The notes beneath the pieces were generated by a model. It saw only the letters and a list, made by a program, of their open reading frames with translations, did not search any database and was not told the DNA's origin. DNA of 64,000 nt from Nemertoderma westbladi. Lineage: Eukaryota; Xenacoelomorpha; Nemertodermatida; Nemertodermatidae. Below, one piece after another: positions 1 through 12,800 of the stretch. Made by a program: the position numbers and the translations under genes. The stretch lies in contig JAUCBJ010006028.1 of NCBI GenBank assembly GCA_032718475.1, positions 1 through 64,000 on the forward strand, written 5' to 3'. Numbering within the stretch: position 1 is the stretch's first letter; each line of letters opens with the position of its first letter.

Positions 1-700
1 CATGCGCTCATAGGCGTTTGTGTGGATTCGGATATGGATAATTGGATACGTCGAAAAGTTTTATTCCAAAATTATAGCAAATTATTGCTGATGAAAAACG
101 GCATAAAACTTTGTTTAAAAAAAAGTTGTAATATTTTTGGTGGAATTTCTAAAAATGGTTTTAATATGATTTAATAGGACATTAAAGTAGAATGTTTGAT
201 TCTGGTATTAAAAATATTTATTAAATTTAACGAAAAGTGTCGTGTTACCGTGTAAGTCACACACCTAGAACTGCGAATATACTATTAAATTTAACGAAAA
301 GTGTCGTGTTACCGTGTAAGTCACACACCTAGAATATTAAATTTAACGAAAAGTATCGTGTTACCGTGTTAGTCACACACCTAGAATAATAAATTTAACG
401 AAAAGTGTCGTGTTACCGTGTAAGTCACACACCTAGAACTGAAAAGACTTTTCTTAAATGTAATGATTTTGATATGAAATTAAACTGTGTATGCTTTGAG
501 GACATACCCTCATGAGTGGTGCGAAGTATGAATGGATAACTAGATGGATAGGTTATTTTCTACGAGCGGTTTAATTTGTTGTTAATACAATCCTTTCTGA
601 AATCCATCGTTCGTCTAAGAACACTAAATACATGGTACTAACCTCAACCTTGCTGACCTTACAAAAGGCCAGCACTCAATCCCATTCCATTCCCTTATAG
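1..700 (+). other. Upstream intron sequence of the DMXL gene
   Basis: AT-rich sequence with no open frame resembling the family. It contains the 52-bp repeat at 220-438 and ends in the acceptor CCCTTATAG of exon 1. The previous exon lies outside the window or was not recognised. Confidence 0.5.
220..438 (+). repeat. Four-copy tandem repeat, about 52 bp, carrying a GTAAGT donor-like hexamer
   Basis: Copies start near 220, 284, 336 and 388; the first carries a 12-bp insertion before the next copy. The core includes ATTTAACGAAAAGTGTCGTG and CACACACCTAGAA. Copies 1, 2 and 4 contain GTAAGT (252, 316, 420); copy 3 has GTTAGT (368). GTAAGT is the strongest animal 5' splice hexamer, but I cannot identify a coding exon ending at any of these points. 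Confidence 0.85.
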
Positions 701-885
701 AGTCTGAAGATGAGAGTTCGGTGGATGTGACAGGGGCCCAGCGGGTTAGACGTTCAAGACGACGTTCTAGAGTTAGAAAACCGAGCGTAAAGAGCACCCC
801 GGAACGACGGCCAGTCGGTTCTACTGTGTCGGAGGAACCCAAAGGTCCGACTCAAACCGGAGATGTTGAGACAGACGAGATTCAG
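701..885 (+). CDS. DMXL2: DMXL exon 1 of window (low-complexity linker)
   Basis: Acceptor TTATAG at 695-700. The exon starts with the last two bases of a split codon and reads SEDESSVDVTGAQRVRRSRR, then a Ser/Arg/Pro-rich stretch ending TDEIQ at the donor CAG|GTTTTG (phase 0), which joins exon 2 in frame. It is acidic then basic and probably disordered, as expected of the linker inside the family's N-terminal WD-repeat half. The donor is weak; AAAG|GTCCGA at 844/845 is an alternative that would fit the candidate mini-exon at 1016-1086. Confidence 0.7.
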
Positions 886-3800
886 GTTTTGATTTATATA
901 ATATTACTTCGTCGGTAAAAAGGCAAAGGGGTATATTCAATGAAAATAATTGTCCAGGAGACACTAAAAACCTTACAGCGTATTTAATAGCTTAATATCA
1001 TTTTTTATCTCATAGTACTCGACATGCTGGGCGATGATCGATTTAAGTTGGTGGCAATGGCATCATCAAATGACCCTTTGCCTTTAGTAATTTATCTTTA
1101 AGTACAGTAAATTTCCTTTGTAAACATGATTTTACACAAATGCCCTTTTACACCCGAAAAATTGCCGAAAATATATTTTATATATTGCTATATTTTTTCA
1201 CAAAAATCGCATCAGACTTTAACATTTCGCCAGAAAGTGGAGGACATTGTCAGGAGGCCGCATGCATAACCGCCCCTTTTTCTTTCTACCGACGACTTAA
1301 TAATATTTACTTATTATTACTTGAAGGAAAATGTTTTCCCCGTGAGCTCTACCGAGTTGTATAAAATATGCCAGACGTTAGTGATGGGGTATAATTATTA
1401 TACATCTCCCTAGCCAGGGCGAGAAATGTCCTATTTTATCAGTTTTTCATATTTTTAGGTTTGCTATTTATTTTTTTGTTTTTACCCTCCAGTGTTTGTT
1501 ACGGTCGATGATGCCTCTGCTGCTAATGGAATGGCAGTCTACCCCAGATATGCTGTACGCTATACATTCGCTAGATGGCTCCTTGTTAGTCTGGTTGCTG
1601 GATTGGTTAGATGAATGGCCTCCGAACACACACAGACAAGCGCAGGTACCTAATTTAATATTCTGTAAATCTTTGATGTTGTCCATATCTTTGAGTATTC
1701 GAAGGTGTTGTGTACAATACACATAACAGCGGGTTATGTTTGCTCCACCATCTCCTGGGACTAACTCATTATCCCTCACCCACAACTCGGAGAAAGGAAG
1801 TATGTAGAGTGGTCACTGATCAGAAATCCCGGTTTGTGATTGAAGGTCCCGAGTTCGATCCGCGCCCAGATCAGTTTATTTTCCCATCACTGGTCACCCT
1901 GCGGTATAAGAACCTGGGTTCCGCTGTGGGGGTAGAGTTCAGTATTAAACTTTGGGAAAAAGACTACCCCCCCCCCCCTCCCCACTTATATGTAACTGCC
2001 AAGAGAGAAGAGTGGTTCACGCCCACCGTTCTTTTGTTTACAACAATTAATAGTAGACGTACTTAGCCTTTATTTCATATATTTACTATCACAATGTTGC
2101 ATCGGTTTTAGGTCTCGTTCTCGTCTCGAATACCTCTAGCTTTCCCTGCTGGTGACGCCATCTCGTTATCACCTAATATATACCTATACCGCAATAACCT
2201 AAGTTTAGACATTAAGAAACTGGAATCTTGGAAAGCCCTGGAGCGACGAGGTAGATTCGCTACATCTAGCCCGGGCGCCAGTCTGGGTGAATTCGCCCCC
2301 GATATTCATCTGGTCACCAAACACGGTGACGGCAGTATCAACCAATGGCAGGTTAGTAAAGGTCGACATTATCTGAATGTTTATAACTGCGGTTCGGTTG
2401 TCAATTTATTTTATCTTATTCTGTATTAAATTATCTAAGAGATAATTTTACTCCCCATAGGGTATAGAAGGGAAACTGAAAGTAAAACCTTAAGCTGATA
2501 AATTTGATACATTCATTATTATAGGAGATGCATTTTGGTAAGATAAATGGTTCAACACATTTGCTCCAATCTCTGCTATTTTTAGATGACATTTGCTCCC
2601 GATTCCGGCTACGCTACCGTACTGTCAGTGTGTCACAACGCGCGGTGCAGCGGACACCGCTTCCATATGCTAGACGTGGTGGCCCACGCGGTTCTCCCGC
2701 TGCTACTCACATCGTCGCATCACAACCAACCCAGACGACATCGGAGCAACTCGACGCTCCATCACGTGTCCGAAGACGCGCGGGAAGATGGAATCCCGAT
2801 CCCGGAAACTCATTCAATAGGTAAAAACACGAGCGTAGCGAGGGGATTTACATAAATAAACAAGGCAAAATTATACATACGTGTACACTTTATATTTTAG
2901 GAAAGGTAGAAATTTAATCACTTTTCTTCAACGAATAATTTAGCTAATTCTTAAATTGTTACTTTTTATCTCGAATATATTAAATATACGTGTGAAAATT
3001 TTTTCCAAGGAAAAAGTAATTGATTTTACTTTTTCCCCTCGTAATAGGAGGTAAATAATATATTTTTTGTAGAATTATTCTTAGATTCTATTACATTGTA
3101 TCGAAGGAGAAAAGGTTGGAATTAGAATAGGAAATAGAATTAGAAGAAATAATAATTATTGAAATAGAAAGGTTTACTTACAACCTTTGCCAGGAAAATA
3201 AAAAAATAGAAAATTCGAAGCACATAAAAGTTAAATACAATTTTAATTTCTTTGCGACGCGCACCAAACTAGAACCCAATGGCCATTATATATTTTTTAA
3301 TGTAGTTGATCAGCTCCTTACTAGATCATAAATAATCCACAAAAAGCTTCAGTGAGTTAAATTGTATTAATTAATTCGAATCGCTGCATCTTTCTATGGA
3401 AGACACGTCGCAAATATTGCTGTTCAATTTATTTAATAACACCAAATTACTTAATATTTTGTATTAAATAATCAAAAGCATGAAAATGATGTATGGCAAG
3501 GGAAAAACGTAGTTTAGTGAGAATCGTTATTCCTCTCAAGGCGCTCTGCAAATAAAATAGCCCGAAGATAGTGAAAAAAGTTCAACTTTTATTTGTTATT
3601 TTATCATGTTATGTTATTTTGTTATGTTATTTTGTTATTGTTATGTTATTTTATGCCTCAGGTGTTGAAAGAACTGTGGTACATTTGGACGACACCAGTG
3701 AAACCTTGGATATGACCCGCAGTGAGGCTTCCTTTGGCAGTATGACTACAATGGGACCCAGTGGGACTGTAGGTGGACCCAATAGTGAACTGATTCTCTG

Positions 3801-6800
3801 GAGAGTCGATTCCGTTGGGCCTCTCAGTAAAAGCGGTGAGTTTCTCACCAAGTTTATCCCCAAAGAGTTTATCCATCAGCATCCGCCGCAATAACTACCC
3901 ATTGTACCTTAAAATCGTGTAGCGCCGGGCCTTCTATTGATCTATTGGTTTTAGGTAAGGTATTGTGGATTTAATTCGCCGTCACTCACCCCACAACAAT
4001 TAATTTATAATTAATTAACATCAAGGAACCAGGCATACGGGGTTACAGTGGTTTCTACAAGACTGTATAATAGTTATTCTTTGAGGCACAATTGCCATTT
4101 CTGGCAGAGCACGGAATAACTTGGCGTGGCATGTTTTTCTAGAAAATTTTGTTATGTCACGTTTTTTGATGTTTGTTGTTTATGACCTGTATCCAGCTGA
4201 TGTTTATTGTTTATGGTCTGTATCCAGCTGATGTTTGTTGTTTATGGTCTGTATCCAGCTGATGTTTGTTGTTTATGGTCTGTATCCAGCTGATGTTTGT
4301 TGTTTATGACCTGTATCCAGCTGATGTTTGTTGTTTATGGTCTGTATCCAGCTGATGTTTGTTGTTTATGACCTGTATCCAGCTGATGTTTGTTGTTTAT
4401 GGTCTGTATCCAGCTGATGTTTGTTGTTTATGACCTGTATCCAGCTGATGTTTGTTGTTTATGGTCTGTATCCAGCTGATGTTTGTTGTTTATGGTCTGT
4501 ATCCAGCTGATGTTTGTTGTTTATGGTCTGTATCCAGCTGATGTTTGTTGTTTATGGTCTGTATCCAGCTGATGTTTGTTGTTTATGGTCTGTATCCAGC
4601 TGATGTTTGTTGTTTATGGTCTGTATCCAGCTGATGTTTGTTGTTTATGACCTGTATCCAGCTGATGTTTGTTGTTTATGGTCTGTATCCAGCTGATGTT
4701 TGTTGTTTATGGTCTGTATCCAGCTGATGTTTGTTGTTTATGGTCTGTATCCAGCTGATGTTTGTTGTTTATGGTCTGTATACAGCTGATGTTTGTTGTT
4801 TGTGGTCTGTATCCAGCTGATGTTTGTTGTTTATGGTCTGTATCCAGCTGATGTTTGTTGTTTATGGTCTGTATCCAGCTGATGTTTGTTGTTTATGATC
4901 TGTATCCAGCTGATGTTTGTTGTTTATGGTCTGTATCCAGCTGATGTTTGTTGTTTATGGTCTGTATACAGCTGATGTTTGTTGTTTATGGTCTGTATCC
5001 AGCTAATGTTTGTTGTTTATGGTCTGTATCCAGCTGATGTTTGTTGTTTATGGTCTGTATACAGCTGATGTTTGTTGTTTATGGTCTGTATCCAGCTGAT
5101 GTTTATTGTTTATGACCTGTATCCAGCTGATGTTTGTTGTTTATGGTCTGTATCCAGCTGATGTTTATTGTTTATGACCTGTATCCAGCTGATGTTTGTT
5201 GTTTATGGTCTGTATCCAGCTGATGTTTGTTGTTTATGGTCTGTATCCAGCTGATGTTTATTGTTTATGACCTGTATCCAGCTGATGTTTGTTGTTTATG
5301 GTCTGTATCCAGCTGATGTTTGTTGTTTATGACCTGTATCCAGCTGATGTTTGTTGTTCATGGTCTGTATCCAGCTGATGTTTGTTGTTTATGGTCTGTA
5401 TCTAGCTGATGTTTGTTGTTTATGACCTGTATCCAGCTGATGTTTGTTGTTTATGGTCTGTATCCAGCTGATGTTTGTTGTTTATGATCTGTATCCAGCT
5501 GATGTTTGTTGTTTATGGTCTGTATCCAGCTGATGTTTGTTGTTTATGGTCTGTATACAGCTGATGTTTGTTGTTTATGGTCTGTATCCAGCTAATGTTT
5601 GTTGTTTATGGTCTGTATCCAGCTGATGTTTGTTGTTTATGGTCTGTATACAGCTGATGTTTGTTGTTTATGGTCTGTATCCAGCTGATGTTTGTTGTTT
5701 ATGACCTGTATCCAGCTGATGTTTGTTGTTTATGGTCTGTATCCAGCTGATGTTTGTTGTTTATGGTCTGTATCCAGCTGATGTTTGTTGTTTATGGTCT
5801 GTATCCAGCTGATGTTTGTTGTTTATGGTCTGTATACAGCTGATGTTTGTTGTTTGTGGTCTGTATCCAGCTGATGTTTGTTGTTTATGGTCTGTATCCA
5901 GCTGATGTTTGTTGTTTATGGTCTGTATCCAGCTGATGTTTGTTGTTTATGATCTGTATCCAGCTGATGTTTGTTGTTTATGGTCTGTATCCAGCTGATG
6001 TTTGTTGTTTATGGTCTGTATACAGCTGATGTTTGTTGTTTATGGTCTGTATCCAGCTAATGTTTGTTGTTTATGGTCTGTATCCAGCTGATGTTTGTTG
6101 TTTATGGTCTGTATACAGCTGATGTTTGTTGTTTATGGTCTGTATCCAGCTGATGTTTATTGTTTATGACCTGTATCCAGCTGATGTTTGTTGTTTATGG
6201 TCTGTATCCAGCTGATGTATATTGTTTATGACCTGTATCCAGCTGATGTTTGTTGTTTATGGTCTGTATCCAGCTGATGTTTATTGTTTATGACCTGTAT
6301 CCAGCTGATGTTTGTTGTTTATGGTCTGTATCCAGCTGATGTTTGTTGTTTATGGTCTGTATCCAGCTGATGTTTATTGTTTATGACCTGTATCCAGCTG
6401 ATGTTTGTTGTTTATGGTCTGTATCCAGCTGATGTTTGTTGTTTATGACCTGTATCCAGCTGATGTTTGTTGTTTATGGTCTGTATCCAGCTGATGTTTG
6501 TTGTTTATGGTCTGTATCTAGCTGATGTTTGTTGTTTATGACCTGTATCCAGCTGATGTTTGTTGTTTATGGTCTGTATACAGCTGATGTTTGTTGTTTA
6601 TGACCTGTATCCAGCTGATGTTTGTTGTTTATGGTCTGTATCCAGCTCATGTTTGTTGTTTATGATCTGTATCCAGCTGATGTTTGTTGTTTATGGTCTG
6701 TATACAGCTGATGTTTGTTGTTTATGGTCTGTATCCAGCTGATATTTGTTGTTTATGACCTGTATCCAGCTGATGTTTGTTGTTTATGGTCTGTATCCAG

Positions 6801-9800
6801 CTGATGTTTGTTGTTTGTGGTCCGTATCCAGCTGATGTTTGTTGTTTATGACCTGTATCCAGCTGATGTTTGTTGTTTATGGTCTGTATCCAGCTGATGT
6901 TTGTTGTTTATGGTCTGTATCTAGCTGATGTTTGTTGTTTATGGTCTGTATCCAGCTGATGTTTGTTGTTTATGGTCTGTATCCAGCGGATGTTTATTGT
7001 TTATGACCTGTATCCAGCTGATGTTTGTTGTTTATGGTCTGTATCCAGCTGATGTTTATTGTTTATGACCTGTATCCAGCTGATGTTTGTTGTTTATGGT
7101 CTGTATCCAGCTGATGTTTATTGTTTATGACCTGTATCCAGCTGATGTTTGTTGTTTATGGTCTGTATCCAGCTGATGTTTGTTGTTTATGGTCTGTATC
7201 CAGCTGATGTTTGTTGTTTATGGTCTGTATCCAGCTGATGTTTATTGTTTATGACCTGTATCCAGCTGATGTTTGTTGTTTATGGTCTGTATCCAGCTGA
7301 TGTTTGTTGTTTGTGGTCCGTATCCAGCTGATGTTTGTTGTTTATGACCTGTATCCAGCTGATGTTTGTTGTTTATGGTCTGTATCCAGCTGATGTTTGT
7401 TGTTTATGGTCTGTATCCAGCTGATGTTTGTTGTTTATGGTCTGTATCCAGCTGATGTTTGTTGTTTATGGTCTGTATCCAGCTGATGTTTGTTGTTTAT
7501 GGTCTGTATCCAGCTGATGTTTGTTGTTTATGGTCTGTATCCAGCTGATGTTTATTGTTTATGACCTGTATCCAGCTGATGTTTGTTGTTTATGGTCTGT
7601 ATCCAGCTGATGTTTGTTGTTTATGACCTGTATCCAGCTGATGTTTGTTGTTTATGGTCTGTATCCAGCTGATGTTTGTTGTTTATGGTCTGTATCTAGC
7701 TGATGTTTGTTGTTTATGACCTGTATCCAGCTGATGTTTGTTGTTTATGGTCTGTATACAGCTGATGTTTATTGTTTATGACCTGTATCCAGCTGATGTT
7801 TGTTGTTTATGGTCTGTATACAGCTGATGTTTGTTGTTTATGGTCTGTATCCAGCTGATGTTTGTTGTTTATGACCTGTATCCAGCTGATGTTTGTTGTT
7901 TATGGTCTGTATCCAGCTGATGTTTGTTGTTTATGGTCTGTATCCAGCTGATGTTTGTTGTTTATGGTCTGTATACAGCTGATGTTTGTTGTTTATGGTC
8001 TGTATCCAGCTGATGTTTGTTGTTTATGGTCTGTATCCAGCTGATGTTTGTTGTTTATGATCTGTATCCAGCTGATGTTTGTTGTTTATGGTCTGTATCC
8101 AGCTGATGTTTGTTGTTTATGGTCTGTATACAGCTGATGTTTGTTGTTTATGGTCTGTATCCAGCTAATGTTTGTTGTTTATGGTCTGTATCCAGCTGAT
8201 GTTTGTTGTTTATGGTCTGTATACAGCTGATGTTTGTTGTTTATGATCTGTATCCAGCTGATGTTTGTTGTTTATGGTCTGTATCCAGCTGATGTTTATT
8301 GTTTATGACCTGTATCCAGCTGATGTTTGTTGTTTATGGTCTGTATACAGCTGATGTTTGTTGTTTATGGTCTGTATCCAGCTGATGTTTGTTGTTTATG
8401 ACCTGTATCCAGCTGATGTTTGTTGTTTATGGTCTGTATCCAGCTGATGTTTGTTGTTTATGGTCTGTATCCAGCTGATGTTTGTTGTTTATGGTCTGTA
8501 TACAGCTGATGTTTGTTGTTTATGGTCTGTATACAGCTGATGTTTGTTGTTTATGGTCTGTATCCAGCTGATGTTTGTTGTTTATGATCTGTATCCAGCT
8601 GATGTTTGTTGTTTATGGTCTGTATCCAGCTGATGTTTGTTGTTTATGGTCTGTATCCAGCTGATGTTTGTTGTTTATGGTCTGTATCCAGCTGATGTTT
8701 GTTGTTTATGGTCTGTATCCAGCTGATGTTTGTTGTTTATGGTCTGTATCCAGCTGATGTTTATTGTTTATGACCTGTATCCAGCTGATGTTTGTTGTTT
8801 ATGGTCTGTATCCAGCTGATGTTTGTTGTTTGTGGTCTGTGTCCAGCTGATGTTTGTTGTTTATGACCTGTATCCAGCTGATGTTTGTTGTTTATGGTCT
8901 GTATCCAGCTGATGTTTGTTGTTTATGGTCTGTATCCAGCTGATGTTTGTTGTTTATGGTCTGTATCCAGCTGATGTTTGTTGTTTATGGTCTGTATCCA
9001 GCTGATGTTTGTTGTTTATGGTCTGTATCCAGCTGATGTTTGTTGTTTATGATCTGTATCCAGCTGATGTTTGTTGTTTATGGTCTGTATCCAGCTGATG
9101 TTTGTTGTTTATGGTCTGTATACAGCTGATGTTTGTTGTTTATGGTCTGTATCCAGCTAATGTTTGTTGTTTATGGTCTGTATCCAGCTGATGTTTGTTG
9201 TTTATGGTCTGTATACAGCTGATGTTTGTTGTTTATGATCTGTATCCAGCTGATGTTTGTTGTTTATGGTCTGTATCCAGCTGATTTTATTGTTTATGAC
9301 CTGTATCCAGCTGATGTTTGTTGTTTATGGTCTGTATACAGCTGATGTTTGTTGTTTATGGTCTGTATCCAGCTGATGTTTGTTGTTTATGACCTGTATC
9401 CAGCTGATGTTTGTTGTTTATGGTCTGTATCCAGCTGATGTTTGTTGTTTATGGTCTGTATCCAGCTGATGTTTGTTGTTTATGGTCTGTATACAGCTGA
9501 TGTTTGTTGTTTATGGTCTGTATACAGCTGATGTTTGTTGTTTATGGTCTGTATCCAGCTGATGTTTGTTGTTTATGATCTGTATCCAGCTGATGTTTGT
9601 TGTTTATGGTCTGTATCCAGCTGATGTTTATTGTTTATGACCTGTATCCAGCTGATGTTTGTTGTTTATGGTCTGTATCCAGCTGATGTTTATTGTTTAT
9701 GACCTGTATCCAGCTGATGTTTGTTGTTTATGGTCTGTATCCAGCTGATGTTTGTTGTTTATGGTCTGTATCCAGCTGATGTTTGTTGTTTATGGTCTGT

Positions 9801-12800
9801 ATCCAGCTGATGTTTATTGTTTATGACCTGTATCCAGCTGATGTTTGTTGTTTATGGTCTGTATCCAGCTGATGTTTGTTGTTTGTGGTCTGTATCCAGC
9901 TGATGTTTGTTGTTTATGACCTGTATCCAGCTGATGTTTGTTGTTTATGGTCTGTATCCAGCTGATGTTTGTTGTTTATGGTCTGTATCCAGCTGATGTT
10001 TGTTGTTTATGGTCTGTATCCAGCTGATGTTTGTTGTTTATGGTCTGTATCCAGCTGATGTTTGTTGTTTATGGTCTGTATCCAGCTGATGTTTGTTGTT
10101 TATGGTCTGTATCCAGCTGATGTTTATTGTTTATGACCTGTATCCAGCTGATGTTTGTTGTTTATGGTCTGTATCCAGCTGATGTTTGTTGTTTATGACC
10201 TGTATCCAGCTGATGTTTGTTGTTTATGGTCTGTATCCAGCTGATGTTTGTTGTTTATGGTCTGTATCTAGCTGATGTTTGTTGTTTATGACCTGTATCC
10301 AGCTGATGTTTGTTGTTTATGGTCTGCATACAGCTGATGTTTGTTGTTTATGACCTGTATCCAGCTGATGTTTGTTGTTTATGGTCTGTATCCAACTCAT
10401 GTTTGTTGTTTATGATCTGTATCCAGCTGATGTTTGTTGTTTATGGTCTGTATACAGCTGATGTTTGTTGTTTATGGTCTGTATCCAGCTGATGTTTGTT
10501 GTTTATGGTCTGTATCCAGCTGATGTTTGTTGTTTATGGTCTGTATCCAGCTGATGTTTGTTGTTTATGATCTGTATCCAGCTGATGTTTGTTGTTTATG
10601 GTCTGTATACAGCTGATGTTTGTTGTTTATGGTATGTATCCAGCTGATGTTTGTTGTTTATGACCTGTATCCAGCTGATGTTTGTTGTTTATGGTCTGTA
10701 TCCAGCTGATGTTTGTTGTTTATGGTCTGTATCCAGCTAATGTTTGTTATTTATGACCTGTATCCAGCTGATGTTTGTTGTTTATGACCTGTATCCAGCT
10801 GATGTTTGTTGTTTATGATCTGTATCCAGCTGATGTTTGTTGTTTATGGTCTGTATACAGCTCATGTTTGTTGTTTATGACCAGTATCCAGCTGATGTTT
10901 GTTGTTTATGGTCTGTATCCAGCTGATGTTTGTTGTTTATGACCTGTATCCAGCTGATGTTTGTTGTTTATGGTCTGTATCCAGCTGATGTTTGTTGTTT
11001 ATGGTCTGTATCCAGCTGATGTTTGTTGTTTATGACCTGTATCCAGCTGATGTTTGTTGTTTATGGTCTGTATCCAGCTGATGTTTGTTGTTTATGACCT
11101 GTATCCAGCTGATGTTTGTTGTTTATGGTCTGTATCCAGCTGATGTTTGTTGTTTATGGTCTGTATCCAGCTGATGTTTGTTGTTTATGGTCTGTATACA
11201 GCTGATGTTTGTTGTTTATGGTCTGTATACAGCTGATGTTTGTTGTTTATGGTCTGTATCCAGCTGATGTTTGTTGTTTATGATCTGTATCCAGCTGATG
11301 TTTGTTGTTTATGGTCTGTATCCAGCTGATGTTTATTGTTTATGACCTGTATCCAGCTGATGTTTGTTGTTTATGGTCTGTATCCAGCTGATGTTTATTG
11401 TTTATGACCTGTATCCAGCTGATGTTTGTTGTTTATGGTCTGTATCCAGCTGATGTTTGTTGTTTATGGTCTGTATCCAGCTGATGTTTGTTGTTTATGG
11501 TCTGTATCCAGCTGATGTTTATTGTTTATGACCTGTATCCAGCTGATGTTTGTTGTTTATGGTCTGTATCCAGCTGATGTTTGTTGTTTGTGGTCTGTAT
11601 CCAGCTGATGTTTGTTGTTTATGACCTGTATCCAGCTGATGTTTGTTGTTTATGGTCTGTATCCAGCTGATGTTTGTTGTTTATGGTCTGTATCCAGCTG
11701 ATGTTTGTTGTTTATGGTCTGTATCCAGCTGATGTTTGTTGTTTATGGTCTGTATCCAGCTGATGTTTGTTGTTTATGGTCTGTATCCAGCTGATGTTTG
11801 TTGTTTATGGTCTGTATCCAGCTGATGTTTGTTGTTTATGACCTGTATCCAGCTGATGTTTGTTGTTTATGGTCTGTATCCAGCTGATGTTTGTTGTTTA
11901 TGACCTGTATCCAGCTGATGTTTGTTGTTTATGGTCTGTATCCAGCTGATGTTTGTTGTTTATGGTCTGTATCCAGCTGATGTTTGTTGTTTATGGTCTG
12001 TATCCAGCTGATGTTTGTTGTTTATGGTCTGTATCCAGCTGATGTTTGTTGTTTATGGTCTGTATCCAGCTGATGTTTGTTGTTTATGACCTGTATCCAG
12101 CTGATGTTTGTTGTTTATGGTCTGTATCCAGCTGATGTTTGTTGTTTATGGTCTGTATCCAGCTGATGTTTGTTGTTTATGGTCTGTATCCAGCTGATGT
12201 TTATTGTTTATGACCTGTATCCAGCTGATGTTTGTTGTTTATGGTCTGTATCCAGCTGATGTTTGTTGTTTATGACCTCTATCCAGCTGATGTTTGTTGT
12301 TTATGGTCTGTATACAGCTGATGTTTGTTGTTTATGGTCTGTATCCAGCTGATGTTTGTTGTTTATGGTCTGTATCCAGCTGATGTTTGTTGTTTATGGT
12401 CTGTATCCAGCTGATGTTTGTTGTTTATGACCTGTATCCAGCTGATGTTTGTTGTTTATGGTCTGTATCCAGCTGATGTTTGTTGTTTATGGTCTGTATC
12501 CAGCTGATGTTTGTTGTTTATGACCTGTATCCAGCTGATGTTTGTTGTTTATGGTCTGTATCCAGCTGATGTTTGTTGTTTATGGTCTGTATCCAGCTGA
12601 TGTTTGTTGTTTATGGTCTGTATCCAGCTGATGTTTGTTGTTTATGACCTGTATCCAGCTGATGTTTGTTGTTTATGGTCTGTATCCAGCTGATGTTTGT
12701 TGTTTATGACCTCTATCCAGCTGATGTTTGTTGTTTATGGTCTGTATCCAGCTGATGTTTGTTGTTTATGGTCTGTATCCAGCTGATGTTTGTTGTTTAT

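Noticed and set aside
624..842. Minus-strand 72-codon frame opposite exon 1
   Set aside because: Antisense shadow of the coding exon.
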